DNA of 64,000 nt from Brevundimonas sp. (lineage in GTDB: Bacteria; Pseudomonadota; Alphaproteobacteria; Caulobacterales; Caulobacteraceae): assembly GCA_003248965.1 (NCBI GenBank), contig QFQU01000003.1:62001-126000 (forward strand), written 5' to 3'. How positions within the stretch are numbered: position 1 is the stretch's first letter; each line of letters begins with the position of its first letter. Shown piece after piece: positions 52,701-61,341 of the stretch. The notes below the pieces were generated by a model that worked only from the letters and a program-made list of their open reading frames with translations, was not told the origin of the DNA and made no database searches. A program made the translations under genes and the position numbers.

Positions 52701-54029
52701 TCAGGCCGGAACCGACCGCGACAGACCCAGCGCCGTCAGCGTCTCGGTCAGAGAGGCGTCCTGCTCGGCCTGATAAAGAGCCATTTCGTCCAGCACCGGA
52801 CGACCCAGGGCCTGTTCGAACTCGGCCTTGGCCGGATCGACGGCATAGGCGGCGGCTCGTGCCTCGGCGCCCAGGTTGGACTGGAAGATGCCGGCCGCGC
52901 TGACGGGCAGGAAGTCCTCGTAGGTGATGGGTTCAGCCATGACGGCGCCCTGGGCGATCAGGGCGTCCAGATCGTCGGTCTCGGCCCGCTCGGCCAGGCC
53001 CTTCAGGGTGGGGCGATAGCGGAACCAGGCCAGGCCCCCACGACGCAGGGCCTCCCAGTCGTCGGGCAGGGCCGAAAAGTCCTTCTTGGCCAGGGCTTCG
53101 TCATAAAGGGCCCGACCCGTCGGCGTCAGGGCGCAGCCGCGTTGCTCGATTTCGCCGAAGCGGGCGGTGTGCACCCCGGCGACGGCGCCCTCGCCGGAGG
53201 GAAAGGCGATCGCCTCCTCCAGCGCCTTGAAGCTGGTTTGGCGCAGCAGGATGGGGCAGGCGCGGGCGGGCGGCCCCTCGATCGTCTCCTTGGGCGTGAT
53301 GCCGCGCTCGGGCATGGCCGCTTGGGCCGCGTCTATGTCCAGGGTGCGGGGCGTCAGGTGGTTGATGTGCGGCCCCTTGAAGCTGACCACATCCGCGATC
53401 AGCCGGTGGGCCGCCACCAGCCGGGCGTAGGTGTCGGCGCTGACCGTGGCTTCGGCGTGCCAGCGGAAGGTCTCCAGCAATTCGGCCACGAAACGGTCGG
53501 CCTGATCCGCGTTCAGCCCGCCGTTCGTCTCCGCCGTCGCGATCAGCTCGCGCGCGCCGGCCGTGAAGATGTCGCGCCGCGCAAGGGTCTGGGCCGCCTC
53601 TTCGCGCAAGGCCGCGTCCTCGATCAACTCCAGCCGCAACAGGGAGCAGAAGACCCGAAAGGGGTTTCGCGCCAGGGCGCCGGGATCGACCGGGCGAAAG
53701 GCCGTCGAATGAACCGGCACCCCGGCCGGGGCCAGGTTGTAATAGCTGACCGGCGTCATCCCCATGACCGCGAAGGCACGGCCGATCATCGCCAGTTCGT
53801 CCGCCGTGCCAACGCGGATGGCGCCGTGCCGTTCTTCCGACAGGCGGCTCAGTTCGCCCGAGTTCGCCAGCCGGTTCGCACCCGCCGGATCGGCTTCCAG
53901 TACGCGCGCATTGATGTCGGCCACCAGGCTCAGCAGTTCGCCGTACTGGGGCACTTCGGCCCGGTACATGGCCGACAGGGCGGCCGAGAACCGGCTGCGA
54001 ATTTCGTCGGAATGGACGAAGGCGGACAT
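52701..54029 (-). CDS. 2-oxoadipate dioxygenase/decarboxylase family (HglS/DUF1338)
   Basis: 442 residues. It matches DUF1338/YdcJ-Hgl[17 protein letters not shown] with a metal-binding His, [15 protein letters not shown] with the second His, and [23 protein letters not shown] with the metal Glu. HglS (Pseudomonas putida) converts 2-oxoadipate to D-2-hydroxyglutarate in D-lysine catabolism; no other lysine-pathway gene is in the window, so the assignment of substrate is from family only. GGAG 5 nt before ATG 54029 sets the start. Confidence 0.88.
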   Translation of the reverse strand: MSAFVHSDEIRSRFSAALSAMYRAEVPQYGELLSLVADINARVLEADPAGANRLANSGELSRLSEERHGAIRVGTADELAMIGRAFAVMGMTPVSYYNLAPAGVPVHSTAFRPVDPGALARNPFRVFCSLLRLELIEDAALREEAAQTLARRDIFTAGARELIATAETNGGLNADQADRFVAELLETFRWHAEATVSADTYARLVAAHRLIADVVSFKGPHINHLTPRTLDIDAAQAAMPERGITPKETIEGPPARACPILLRQTSFKALEEAIAFPSGEGAVAGVHTARFGEIEQRGCALTPTGRALYDEALAKKDFSALPDDWEALRRGGLAWFRYRPTLKGLAERAETDDLDALIAQGAVMAEPITYEDFLPVSAAGIFQSNLGAEARAAAYAVDPAKAEFEQALGRPVLDEMALYQAEQDASLTETLTALGLSRSVPA

Positions 54030-54097
54030 GATCGCTCCCACTTTTGGCCGATCCATAGGCTGCGCGGACGGCGGTGAAAAGCCGCCGCCTGTCGGCG

Positions 54098-54748
<651 letters not shown>

Positions 54749-54889
54749 CGGGGGCTCCGGGTCTCAAGGGAAAAACGACTTACCCTATATGGGAACGTCA
54801 CGAGCGCTTGCCGAGGGGGCCGTGGTGTTCTATCAGGCCCGCCTCCCGCTGGATCGACCGTCCGGCGGCGCGCACGACGTGGCGTAAAC

Positions 54890-54979
54890 GGACAGGTGGC
54901 GGAGTGGTCGATCGCGCACGCTTGGAAAGCGTGTGTAGGTGAAAGCCTACCGAGGGTTCGAATCCCTCTCTGTCCGCCA
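54890..54979 (+). tRNA. tRNA-Ser (anticodon GGA)
   Basis: 90 nt with the long variable arm of serine tRNAs (TGTAGGTGAAAGCCTACCGA). Acceptor stem GGACAGG pairs with TCTGTCC (one G-U), the anticodon loop is CTTGGAAAG with GGA, the T-arm is GAGGG-TTCGAAT-CCCTC, and CCA is encoded. A weak hairpin follows. The gene marks the boundary with the IS-rich region. Confidence 0.96.
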
Positions 54980-54993
54980 CGCCGCATTGATTT

Positions 54994-55010
54994 TGCTGAT
55001 TATTTCAGCA
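54994..55010 (+). terminator. Weak hairpin after tRNA-Ser
   Basis: TGCTGA-TTATT-TCAGCA, a 6-bp stem with T runs on both sides, 14 nt after the tRNA end. Confidence 0.5.
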
Positions 55011-55177
55011 TTTCCGCGACCTTGACCAATCATTCGTCATATCAGGCGCTCTGTGTGAGCGGGCGGCCAGAACGAACTTAACTCCATTGATCGCGTGCCA
55101 AATCGAGGCCCCCTCAGTCGGTCGACGCCAAAGATACCTCGTGCATTTGACCGATAGCGCCGAGCACCTCCTCGTAG

Positions 55178-55559
55178 GGTGGTGTCAGTCCAACGACAAA
55201 AAGTCTCCAGTTGGCGCGGATCGCCCCTGGTCGCTGAATCTCAGGCGGCAAGCGCCTTCCACTCGGCCAGGGCGGCTGAGCGTTGGGTTTTGTAATCGGC
55301 TCTGCTGATGAGATGGCGATCCTGGTTGAAGTGGTTGTGGAAAGCGGCGTGGACAGCGCTGAATTTCTGCAAGGTCTTCATCTGGCGGAAGCGCTGCATG
55401 GCCCGCTCTCGTCGTCGGAACGGGAGGTGGGAGTTCTCGACGCAATTGTTCAGCCAGCGACCCATTTCCTGCTTTCTAGCCGCCTTCAGGTCCCTGAGCG
55501 CAGCCCTGTAGGATTTCAGGCCATCCGTAACGATGGCCTTCGGTGATCCATGGCGGCGC
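55178..55559 (-). mobile_element. Truncated IS6-family element
   Basis: The left end has an IR-like GGTGGTGTCAGTCCAACG (55178-55195), similar to the GGTGCTGTCAG… ends of the two intact copies nearby. The element keeps only the C-terminal half of its transposase and is cut exactly at 55559/55560, where another IS6-family element begins; its other end is lost. A nested insertion or IS6-mediated deletion explains this. Confidence 0.75.
55241..55559 (-). pseudogene. IS6-family transposase, N-terminal half lost
   Basis: About 105 residues survive (RRHGSPKAIVTDGLKSYRAALRDL… to EWKALAA). They cover the second and third DDE residues: VTDGLKSY with the Asp and ENSHLPFRRRERAMQRF with the Glu in the IS6 NNRVENSH-type motif. 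The helix-turn-helix and the first Asp (HLDE) are missing. Open frame continues into the adjoining element but is not homologous there, so this is a broken gene. Confidence 0.8.
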
Positions 55560-56375
55560 GGTGCTGTCAGGTTAAGCGGCGCAGGATCAGAAGCCCCGTA
55601 CCCCGCCCTGCTCAGGCCGTAGCCGCCGCCCATGCCGCATCCGCCTCGGCGCGGAAACGGCGGAGGGTGGGACGGCTGATCAGGTGACGCTGGAGGTTGA
55701 AGGTGTTGTAGATCGCCGCGTGGGCGGTGAGGAACTTCTGGGCGGAGGCCTGGGATTCGAACCCCTGCTGTTTTCGCTCTCGTCGTCGGATCGACAGGTG
55801 CGAGTTTTCGACCCGGTTGTTCTCGCGGAGCCGGCCTGGTCGATGAAGGTGTTTCAACCCCAACTCCCGGAGTGCTGAACCGTACGATGCCAGGCCGTCT
55901 GTGGTGATCCGTTCCGGCTCAACCGGCTGGTTTCTCAGCAGGCGACCCAGAAGTTTAAGCGCCGCCTCGTTGTCTCGCCGTCGCTGCACGACCAGGTCGA
56001 GCACCTCGCCCTCGTCGTCGACCGCTCGCCATAGATACATCCGCCGGCCGCCGATCCAGCAGACCACCTCGTCCAGATGCCAGCGCGGCGACGGCGACGG
56101 CCGGCGCTTCCTCAGCCGCCTGGCGATCAGAGGGCCGAACTTGCGCGTCCAGCACCGGATTGTTTCGTAGCTAACCTCGATTCCGCGAGCGGCGAGCATT
56201 TCCTCGACGTCGCGCAGGCTCAGGCTGAACCGAAAATACAACCACACCGCATGGCGGATCACGTCCGCCGGGAAGCGATGGCGCTTGAACGACAGCGGCT
56301 TCATGAAAGGCGTCCCCGATCAGACATTTGCGCCGACCTTCATTGGAGACAAGTTAGCGTTAGACTGACAGCACC
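55560..56375 (-). mobile_element. IS6-family insertion sequence, intact copy 1
   Basis: About 816 bp bounded by inverted repeats GGTGCTGTCAG (55560-55570) and its complement (56365-56375); the ends continue as imperfect pairs (…GTTAAGCG against …TCTAACG). It has one transposase gene. No 8-bp target duplication flanks it (GGCGGCGC left, GTCGGCGG right), consistent with recombination or deletion next to the element. Confidence 0.85.
55612..56304 (-). CDS. IS6-family transposase
   Basis: 230 residues, full length. N-terminal helix-turn-helix (FSLSLRDVEEMLAARGIEVSYETIRCWTRKFG), then the DDE catalytic core: WHLDE (first Asp), TTDGLASY (second Asp) and ENNRVENSH (Glu). Size and motifs are those of IS6/IS26-like enzymes that move by replicative transposition and form cointegrates. 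About 60% of positions look shared with the copy-2 transposase, so the two are related but not recent duplicates. Confidence 0.92.
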   Translation of the reverse strand: MKPLSFKRHRFPADVIRHAVWLYFRFSLSLRDVEEMLAARGIEVSYETIRCWTRKFGPLIARRLRKRRPSPSPRWHLDEVVCWIGGRRMYLWRAVDDEGEVLDLVVQRRRDNEAALKLLGRLLRNQPVEPERITTDGLASYGSALRELGLKHLHRPGRLRENNRVENSHLSIRRRERKQQGFESQASAQKFLTAHAAIYNTFNLQRHLISRPTLRRFRAEADAAWAAATA

Positions 56376-56672
56376 GTCGGCGGGGTTGTTTCTTGGGGAG
56401 GGCAACTCGGCCAAGGATTCAACCGTTCTGCTGGTCAAATGAGGCCCATTGTCCAGTGGCAAAGAAACCCCAATGATTTAGCCTCAATCGGTGCAGCCTT
56501 CGGAACAGAAATGACGTCTTCAGGTCTTGGATCAGCTCAAGATTTGTCAGGTTATGGTGGTAGAATAATATATTCAAGTATAACTTATGGGGCTGGGTCG
56601 CGGATAAATAGGTATTGCGGATCGACTTATATCAACGGCCTTCTATACAATTTCTGTGCTGAGGTATTTTAG
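56376..56672 (+). pseudogene. 5'-truncated AT-rich gene tail (98 codons left)
   Basis: A reading frame is open from the IS boundary at 56376 to TAG at 56672 (VGGVVSWGGQLGQGFNR… then …SINRYCGSTYINGLLYNF-like end; final residues CAEVF). The first in-frame ATG is 56439, but the preceding 21 codons look coding, so the protein was probably longer and was cut by the IS. The last 70 codons are much richer in A/T than the window. Followed 0 nt later by a membrane-protein gene. Family not recognised; the layout resembles a polymorphic-toxin C-terminus with its immunity gene, which is inference. Confidence 0.55.
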
Positions 56673-56927
56673 ATGTCGAGAAGTTATGCTGTTTTTTATC
56701 CAATTGCGATTATTCTTTTTATTTTCGCATTTTATGTAATGGGAATCTATTCAGGCAAAGACTCGACGTCACTTTTCATAATCGCGTGGATAGGTGTTTT
56801 CTTGTTGGGTGTCAGTCGGTCTCTTGTAAGAAGTGGGGATAGAAAGCTAGCCGGACTGATACTGTTGTGCCACATCATGGTGGGTGCGGTGGGGGTCGTT
56901 GTACTAAATTTGCTGCTCCGAATATAA
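56673..56927 (+). CDS. Small three-helix membrane protein (candidate immunity protein)
   Basis: 84 residues starting directly after the stop of the truncated gene. GAGG lies 8 nt before the ATG, inside the upstream frame. Helices at about 5-26 (YAVFYPIAIILFIFAFYVMGIY), 33-52 (SLFIIAWIGVFLLGVSRSLV) and 60-82 (AGLILLCHIMVGAVGVVVLNLLL). Low GC and rare codons for this genome (many ATT, TTA, AGT, AGA) indicate recent transfer. Family not recognised. Confidence 0.7.
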   Translation: MSRSYAVFYPIAIILFIFAFYVMGIYSGKDSTSLFIIAWIGVFLLGVSRSLVRSGDRKLAGLILLCHIMVGAVGVVVLNLLLRI

Positions 56928-57082
56928 ATTTGATTGCCCAGTAATACTGTTCATCTTTCGCTTCTGCTTGTCGGAATTGACAACGCAAGTCCGCCCGATC
57001 GCGAAACGGCCTTCCGTTAGCGCTGCCAGGGGCTTTGTCAGCCAAACGCTTTGCGCGGACGAGCGGCTCGGATAGCGTGGCC
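56928..57082. repeat. Spacer with imperfect direct repeat of the IS6 copy-2 end
   Basis: 155 bp without a gene. Bases 56979-57020 (GACAACGCAAGTCCGCCCGATCGC…) match 57089-57130 (GACAAGTTAAGTCCGCTCGACCGC…) at roughly three quarters of positions. The second copy lies inside the left end of IS copy 2, so the first may be the scar of another related element. Confidence 0.5.
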
Positions 57083-57893
57083 GGTGCTGACAAGTTAAGT
57101 CCGCTCGACCGCAAAACGGGCTTTCCCTTGTTTGTTTCAGGCCGCCTGGGTCGCGGCGGCCCATGCGGCTTCGGCATGGCCGCGCAGGACGCGAAGGCCA
57201 GGTCGGGAAATCAGGTGGGGCTGGAGGTTGAAGGGGTTGTAGATCGGTCCGTGGGTGGAGAGGAATCTCTGGGCTGAACCCTGCGATTTGAACCTCTGCT
57301 GCTTTCGTTCCCGTCGTCGGATGACGAGGTGCGAGTTCTCCGCCCGATTGTTCTCCCGCATTCCGCCGGGATGGTGACGCGTCTGAAGATGCAGGATTTT
57401 CATCGCCGCTCGATACGACGCCAGCTTATCGGTGACGATGGATTCTGGATGGACGCCGGTGTTGCGCAGGAGGCGGCGCAATAGCTTCAGGGCCGCGTGT
57501 TTGTTCCGGCGCTTCTGGACCAGGACGTCGAGAACCTCGCCCTCATCATCGACCGCTCGCCACAGATACATCCGTCGCCCGCCGATCTTCACGACCGCCT
57601 CATCCAGATGCCATCGGCGGGTAGGGGAGGGGCGTCCTCGTTTCAAATTGGCGGCGATCAGGGGCCCGAACTTGATCACCCAGCACCGGATCGTTTCGCG
57701 GCTCACCTCGATCCCGCGCTCCGCCATCAACTCCTCAACGTCGCGGATGCTCAGCGTGAACCGGAAATACCAGCGCACGGCCCGCAGGATCACCGCTGGA
57801 GGGAACCGGTGACGCTTGAAATTGATCGGATTCACCCTGCCCCCAGCCTTAACCACCTCACTGGAGAGAAGTTAGCGTTAGACTGCCAGCACC
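57083..57893 (-). mobile_element. IS6-family insertion sequence, intact copy 2
   Basis: About 811 bp bounded by GGTGCTGACAAGTTAAG (57083-57099) and, as complement, GGTGCTGGCAGTCTAACG at the right (to 57893). The right end is almost identical to that of copy 1 (…GTTAGCGTTAGACTGxCAGCACC). One transposase gene. No target duplication (GCGTGGCC left, AGCGCAAG right). Confidence 0.83.
57137..57835 (-). CDS. IS6-family transposase
   Basis: 232 residues from GTG 57835 (VNPINFKRHRFPPAV, aligned with MKPLSFKRHRFPADV of copy 1); the frame runs back to 57856 without support. Helix-turn-helix LSIRDVEELMAERGIEVSRETIRCW, DDE residues in WHLDEAV, VTDKLASY and NNRAENSH. Full length and presumably active in cis with copy-1 ends. 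Confidence 0.9.
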   Translation of the reverse strand: MNPINFKRHRFPPAVILRAVRWYFRFTLSIRDVEELMAERGIEVSRETIRCWVIKFGPLIAANLKRGRPSPTRRWHLDEAVVKIGGRRMYLWRAVDDEGEVLDVLVQKRRNKHAALKLLRRLLRNTGVHPESIVTDKLASYRAAMKILHLQTRHHPGGMRENNRAENSHLVIRRRERKQQRFKSQGSAQRFLSTHGPIYNPFNLQPHLISRPGLRVLRGHAEAAWAAATQAA

Positions 57894-57894
57894 A

Positions 57895-57996
57895 GCGCAA
57901 GACCCGCTGTTTCCGAAAACCGATCCGCTGCTGCGTCGCCGCGAGTTGACGCCCGAGGAGCGTGAGGACGTGGCGGCTTTCCTGGAAGCCCTCTAA
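57895..57996 (+). pseudogene. C-terminal remnant of cytochrome c peroxidase-like gene
   Basis: Immediately past the IS end an open frame reads AQDPLFPKTDPLLRRRELTP and continues to AAFLEAL followed by TAA at 57994-57996. DPLL…LTPEEREDVxAFLEAL is the usual C-terminus of di-haem cytochrome c peroxidase/MauG-like or related cytochrome c proteins. The rest of the gene is absent, so IS6 activity probably deleted it together with whatever lay beyond. Confidence 0.6.
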
Positions 57997-58098
57997 CGCT
58001 GGACAGGAAGGCCATCCTCACGTCAGGGTGGGATGAAGGCTCTCGGTTCGCTTGAACGGAGACGTCGTCCCGCTCTAACACATAGCGATAGCTAGGCC

Positions 58099-58725
58099 TT
58101 AGGGTCTGGTCCAGCTGGCGACGAAGCGGGCGGCCTGGGCTCCGATGGTCTGGGGGGGCTGGCCCGGCTTGAACACCGCTGATCCGATGCCGAAGCCCGA
58201 CGCGCCCGCAGTGCGCCAATCGGCTATGCTGTCGGGTTCGACACCGCCGACAGGGTAGATGCGGGTTTCGGCGGGCAGGACGGCGCGGACGGCTTTCAGA
58301 CCCTTGGGGCCGGCGATCTCGGCGGGGAAGAGTTTCAGGGCGTCGGCGCCGGCGTCCAAAGCGGCGAAGGCTTCGGACGGGGTGAAGAAGCCGGGGAGGG
58401 ACAACAGGCCCAGGGTCTTGGTCTCGCGGATCACCTCGACGTTCGCATTGGGCGAGATGATCAACTGGCCGCCGGCGTCCGCGACCTCTCGCGCCGCCGC
58501 GACGCTCAGCACCGTGCCGGCGCCGACCAGGGCGCGGCCGTCGAGCGCGGCGCGCAGACGGCGGATGCTTTCCAGCGGCTCGGGTGAGTTCAGCGGCACT
58601 TCCAGGCAGCGGAAACCGGCAGCGACGATGGCCTCGCCGATTTCGACCGCCTCGTCCGGTTTCAGGCCGCGCAGGATGGCGATCAGCGGCAGGGCGTCCA
58701 GGCTTTCAATGGCGACGGAAATCAT
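58099..58725 (-). CDS. dgoA: 2-dehydro-3-deoxy-6-phosphogalactonate aldolase
   Basis: 208 residues. LIAILRGLKPDEAVEIGEAIVAAG opens the KDPG/KDPGal aldolase fold, EVPLNSPEP carries the catalytic Glu, and DALKLFPAEIAGP holds the Schiff-base Lys131; the LRGLKPDE and LNSP wording is of the KDPGal (DgoA) subgroup rather than Eda. Splits KDPGal into pyruvate and glyceraldehyde-3-phosphate. ATG overlaps the stop of dgoK (ATGA). Confidence 0.92.
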   Translation of the reverse strand: MISVAIESLDALPLIAILRGLKPDEAVEIGEAIVAAGFRCLEVPLNSPEPLESIRRLRAALDGRALVGAGTVLSVAAAREVADAGGQLIISPNANVEVIRETKTLGLLSLPGFFTPSEAFAALDAGADALKLFPAEIAGPKGLKAVRAVLPAETRIYPVGGVEPDSIADWRTAGASGFGIGSAVFKPGQPPQTIGAQAARFVASWTRP

Positions 58726-59612
58726 TGGGCAAGGGCCTCATGAATGCGCCACAGGCCTCTGGCCGTGGCGGCGGCGCCGTCCGCGATGCGGACGTCTTGG
58801 AAACCGCCCTGCGCCAGGGCGGCGGCATAGCGGCGGCTCAAAGCCTCGGCGCCGATCAGGATGATGGGACGATGGTTCGCATCGACCTGGGCCGCGACCT
58901 CGGCCCCGATCAGCAGGCCCGACAGATAGTCGGCCGAGGACGCCGGCGAAAGGCGTCCGGCCAGGCCCTCGACCCGCACCGAGAACAGGGCGGCGGTCAC
59001 GGCGGGATCATGCAAGGCCCGCTCCACCCCAGCGGCGAAGGCGTCGTCGTCCACGCCCGGCTCGCCCATGTCGGCGCCCAGGATGGTGCCCTTGCGGATG
59101 GCGGCGAACAGTTCGCCGGTCATGAAGGTGCGGAAATGGGTGATCTGTCCGCCAGCCGTGCGGATCCATTTGCTGTGGGTGCCGGGGCCGACGACCACCG
59201 CGTCGTCCGGCGCGTCCAGGCCAAAGACCTGGGTCTCCTCGCCGCGGATCACGTCCTGAAGGCGGCCGTCCTGAAACACGGCGATGCCGGGCACAATCGA
59301 AACGTGGGGCGCGTCATCGGGGCTGGCCACGGCGCTCGCCAGGTCCGCGACGCAGGCCGGGCACGGCAGATAGGCCATCTCGCGCCACCGGCCGCGCGCC
59401 CCGGCCATGCCGCTGACCAGCACCGGCAAGCCGTCGTTCAGCCAGTCGCCCGCGACATCGTTCAACACTTCGCGGAATTGACCGGGCGCCAGGCCGCCGG
59501 CGCCGCGCGGGTCGGTGCGGCTGTCCAGCACCACGCCGCCCTCGGCGATCCGCATGACGCGCAGATTGCTGGTGCCCCAATCGACCCCGATCAGTCCGGT
59601 CGCTGAACTCAC
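58722..59612 (-). CDS. dgoK: 2-dehydro-3-deoxygalactonokinase
   Basis: 296 residues from GTG 59612. TGLIGVDWGTSNLRVMRI is the N-terminal phosphate-binding DxGTSxLR motif of the DgoK family; VVGPGTHSKWIRTAGGQITHFRTFMTGELFAAI and SGLLIGAEVAA are conserved. It phosphorylates 2-keto-3-deoxygalactonate. One nucleotide after the symporter gene and overlapping dgoA, so a three-gene operon symporter > kinase > aldolase. Confidence 0.93.
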   Translation of the reverse strand: MSSATGLIGVDWGTSNLRVMRIAEGGVVLDSRTDPRGAGGLAPGQFREVLNDVAGDWLNDGLPVLVSGMAGARGRWREMAYLPCPACVADLASAVASPDDAPHVSIVPGIAVFQDGRLQDVIRGEETQVFGLDAPDDAVVVGPGTHSKWIRTAGGQITHFRTFMTGELFAAIRKGTILGADMGEPGVDDDAFAAGVERALHDPAVTAALFSVRVEGLAGRLSPASSADYLSGLLIGAEVAAQVDANHRPIILIGAEALSRRYAAALAQGGFQDVRIADGAAATARGLWRIHEALAQ

Positions 59613-59613
59613 C

Positions 59614-61188
59614 TCACCACCAGATCGTATAGACCAGGATCAGGAAGGCGATCACGCCGACCGCCGCCAGGTTGAAGCCCAGCGAGGTCTTGTAGCTGAT
59701 CTGGTCCAGCTTGATCTTCATGGCGTCGGGCTTGGCCGGGACAAGCAGGGACACGATCACCGCCGCGATCAGCGAGACGACGAAGACCACGCCGACCCGG
59801 TTCATGAAGGGGAAGATGAACTGGCCGGTTTCCTGCAGCCACCAGAAGACCGCCGACAGCACGACCGAGCCGATGGCGGCGGTCAGGGCGCCCGCTTCGG
59901 AAGCCCGCTTCCAGAACAGGCCCAGCATGAAGATGACCACGATGCCGGGGGTGAAGAAGCCGGTGAACTCCTGGATGAACTGGAAGGCCTGATCGAAGCC
60001 GCCCAGCAGCGGGCGGGCGGTCAGGATGCCGATGATGACGGCGGCGACGGCGGCGATGCGGCCGACCGTGACCAGCTGATGCTCGGGCGTGTCCTTCCTG
60101 ATCTTGGCGTAGAGGTCCAGGGTGAAGATGGTCGAGATCGAGTTCACCTTGGACGCCAGCGAGGCGATGATGGCGGCGATCAGGGCGGCGAAGACCAGAC
60201 CCTTCAGACCCACCGGCAGCAGGTTCATCATCGTCGGATAGGCCTGGTCCGGCGCCGACAGATTGGGGGCCAGGATCAGGGCGGCCATGCCCGGCAGCAC
60301 CACGATCACCGGCATCAGCAGCTTCAGATAGGCGGCGAAGGCGATGCCCTTCTGCGCTTCCGGCAGCGACTTGGCGGCCAGGGCGCGCTGGATGATGTAC
60401 TGGTTGAAGCCCCAGTAGCTGATGTTCATGACCCACAGACCGCCCAGCAGCACGGCGATGCCCGGCAGCTCCTGATAGTGGGGATTGTCCTTGGACAGGA
60501 TCATGTCGAACTTGTCCGGGAACTCGGTCAGCAGGGTGTGGAAGCCGGCGATCGCGCCGCCCGCACCGCCGATGGTCGACAGGGCGATGAAGCCGATGAT
60601 CAGACCGCCGCAGACCAGCAGGGCCACCTGGACGATGTCGGTCAGGGCCACGGCCTTCAGCCCGCCCCAAAGCTGATAGGCCAGGGCGAAGACGCCGATG
60701 GCGACGATGGCGTAATCCTGGTTGAAGCCCGTGACGGTGTGGACGGCGATGGCGCCCAGCCACAGGATCGAGGTCACGTTCACGAAGACGTAGAGCAGCA
60801 GCCAGAAGACGGCCATCACATTGCGGATCGTCGGTCCGTACCGCTGCTGCAGGAACTGCGGCATGGTCACGATCTCGTTGCGAAGGAAGATCGGCAGGAA
60901 GAACTTGCCCACGATCAGCAGGGTCAGCGCCGCCATCCATTCGTAGGAGGCGATGCCGAGGCCGATCACATAGCCCGATCCGCTCATGCCGATGATCTGT
61001 TCGGCCGAGATGTTGGCGGCGATCAGCGAGGCGCCGATGGCCCACCAAGGCAGACTCCTGGACGCCATGAAATAGTCGGTGGAGGTCTTCTGATGTCCCG
61101 CCTTGCTGCGCGAGACCCACTGGGCCAGGCCGAAGATGAAGATGGCGTAGATCGCCAGAATCGCCAGATCGATGCCTGCGAGCTTCAT
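59614..61188 (-). CDS. Sodium:sugar symporter (SSS/SGLT family)
   Basis: 524 residues, about 14 helices. ASLIAANISAEQIIGMSGSGYVIG and TEFPDKF…WGFNQYIIQRALAAKSLPEAQKGIAFAAYLK are strong vSGLT-type signatures (galactose/glucose carriers). Located with dgoK/dgoA, it likely imports galactose or the sugar whose acid the pathway degrades. First gene of its operon and divergent from the IclR regulator. Confidence 0.92.
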   Translation of the reverse strand: MKLAGIDLAILAIYAIFIFGLAQWVSRSKAGHQKTSTDYFMASRSLPWWAIGASLIAANISAEQIIGMSGSGYVIGLGIASYEWMAALTLLIVGKFFLPIFLRNEIVTMPQFLQQRYGPTIRNVMAVFWLLLYVFVNVTSILWLGAIAVHTVTGFNQDYAIVAIGVFALAYQLWGGLKAVALTDIVQVALLVCGGLIIGFIALSTIGGAGGAIAGFHTLLTEFPDKFDMILSKDNPHYQELPGIAVLLGGLWVMNISYWGFNQYIIQRALAAKSLPEAQKGIAFAAYLKLLMPVIVVLPGMAALILAPNLSAPDQAYPTMMNLLPVGLKGLVFAALIAAIIASLASKVNSISTIFTLDLYAKIRKDTPEHQLVTVGRIAAVAAVIIGILTARPLLGGFDQAFQFIQEFTGFFTPGIVVIFMLGLFWKRASEAGALTAAIGSVVLSAVFWWLQETGQFIFPFMNRVGVVFVVSLIAAVIVSLLVPAKPDAMKIKLDQISYKTSLGFNLAAVGVIAFLILVYTIWW

Positions 61189-61341
61189 GGTGCGTTACTC
61201 CCCAACCCGGCCGGCGACGCGACCGCTTCAAAAAGCCTAAGGGACAGCGGCGGGCGCGGCAATGCGCTTTTTATATATGCTTTGGGTTTTCACTCACGGT
61301 ATCGTCTGGGAATGTCAGCGCCGCAAAGACCAGAATCCGCC

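Noticed and set aside
55087..55308. 73-codon plus-strand frame across the IS boundary
   Set aside because: Crosses from host DNA into the truncated IS, no ribosome site and no homology that I recognise.
55560..57893. Classical composite transposon with target duplication
   Set aside because: The two intact IS6 copies differ in sequence and neither pair of outer flanks shows an 8-bp duplication.
54980..57996. Integrative element using tRNA-Ser as attachment site
   Set aside because: No integrase gene and no repeat of the tRNA 3' end was found downstream; the region is explained by IS6 elements.
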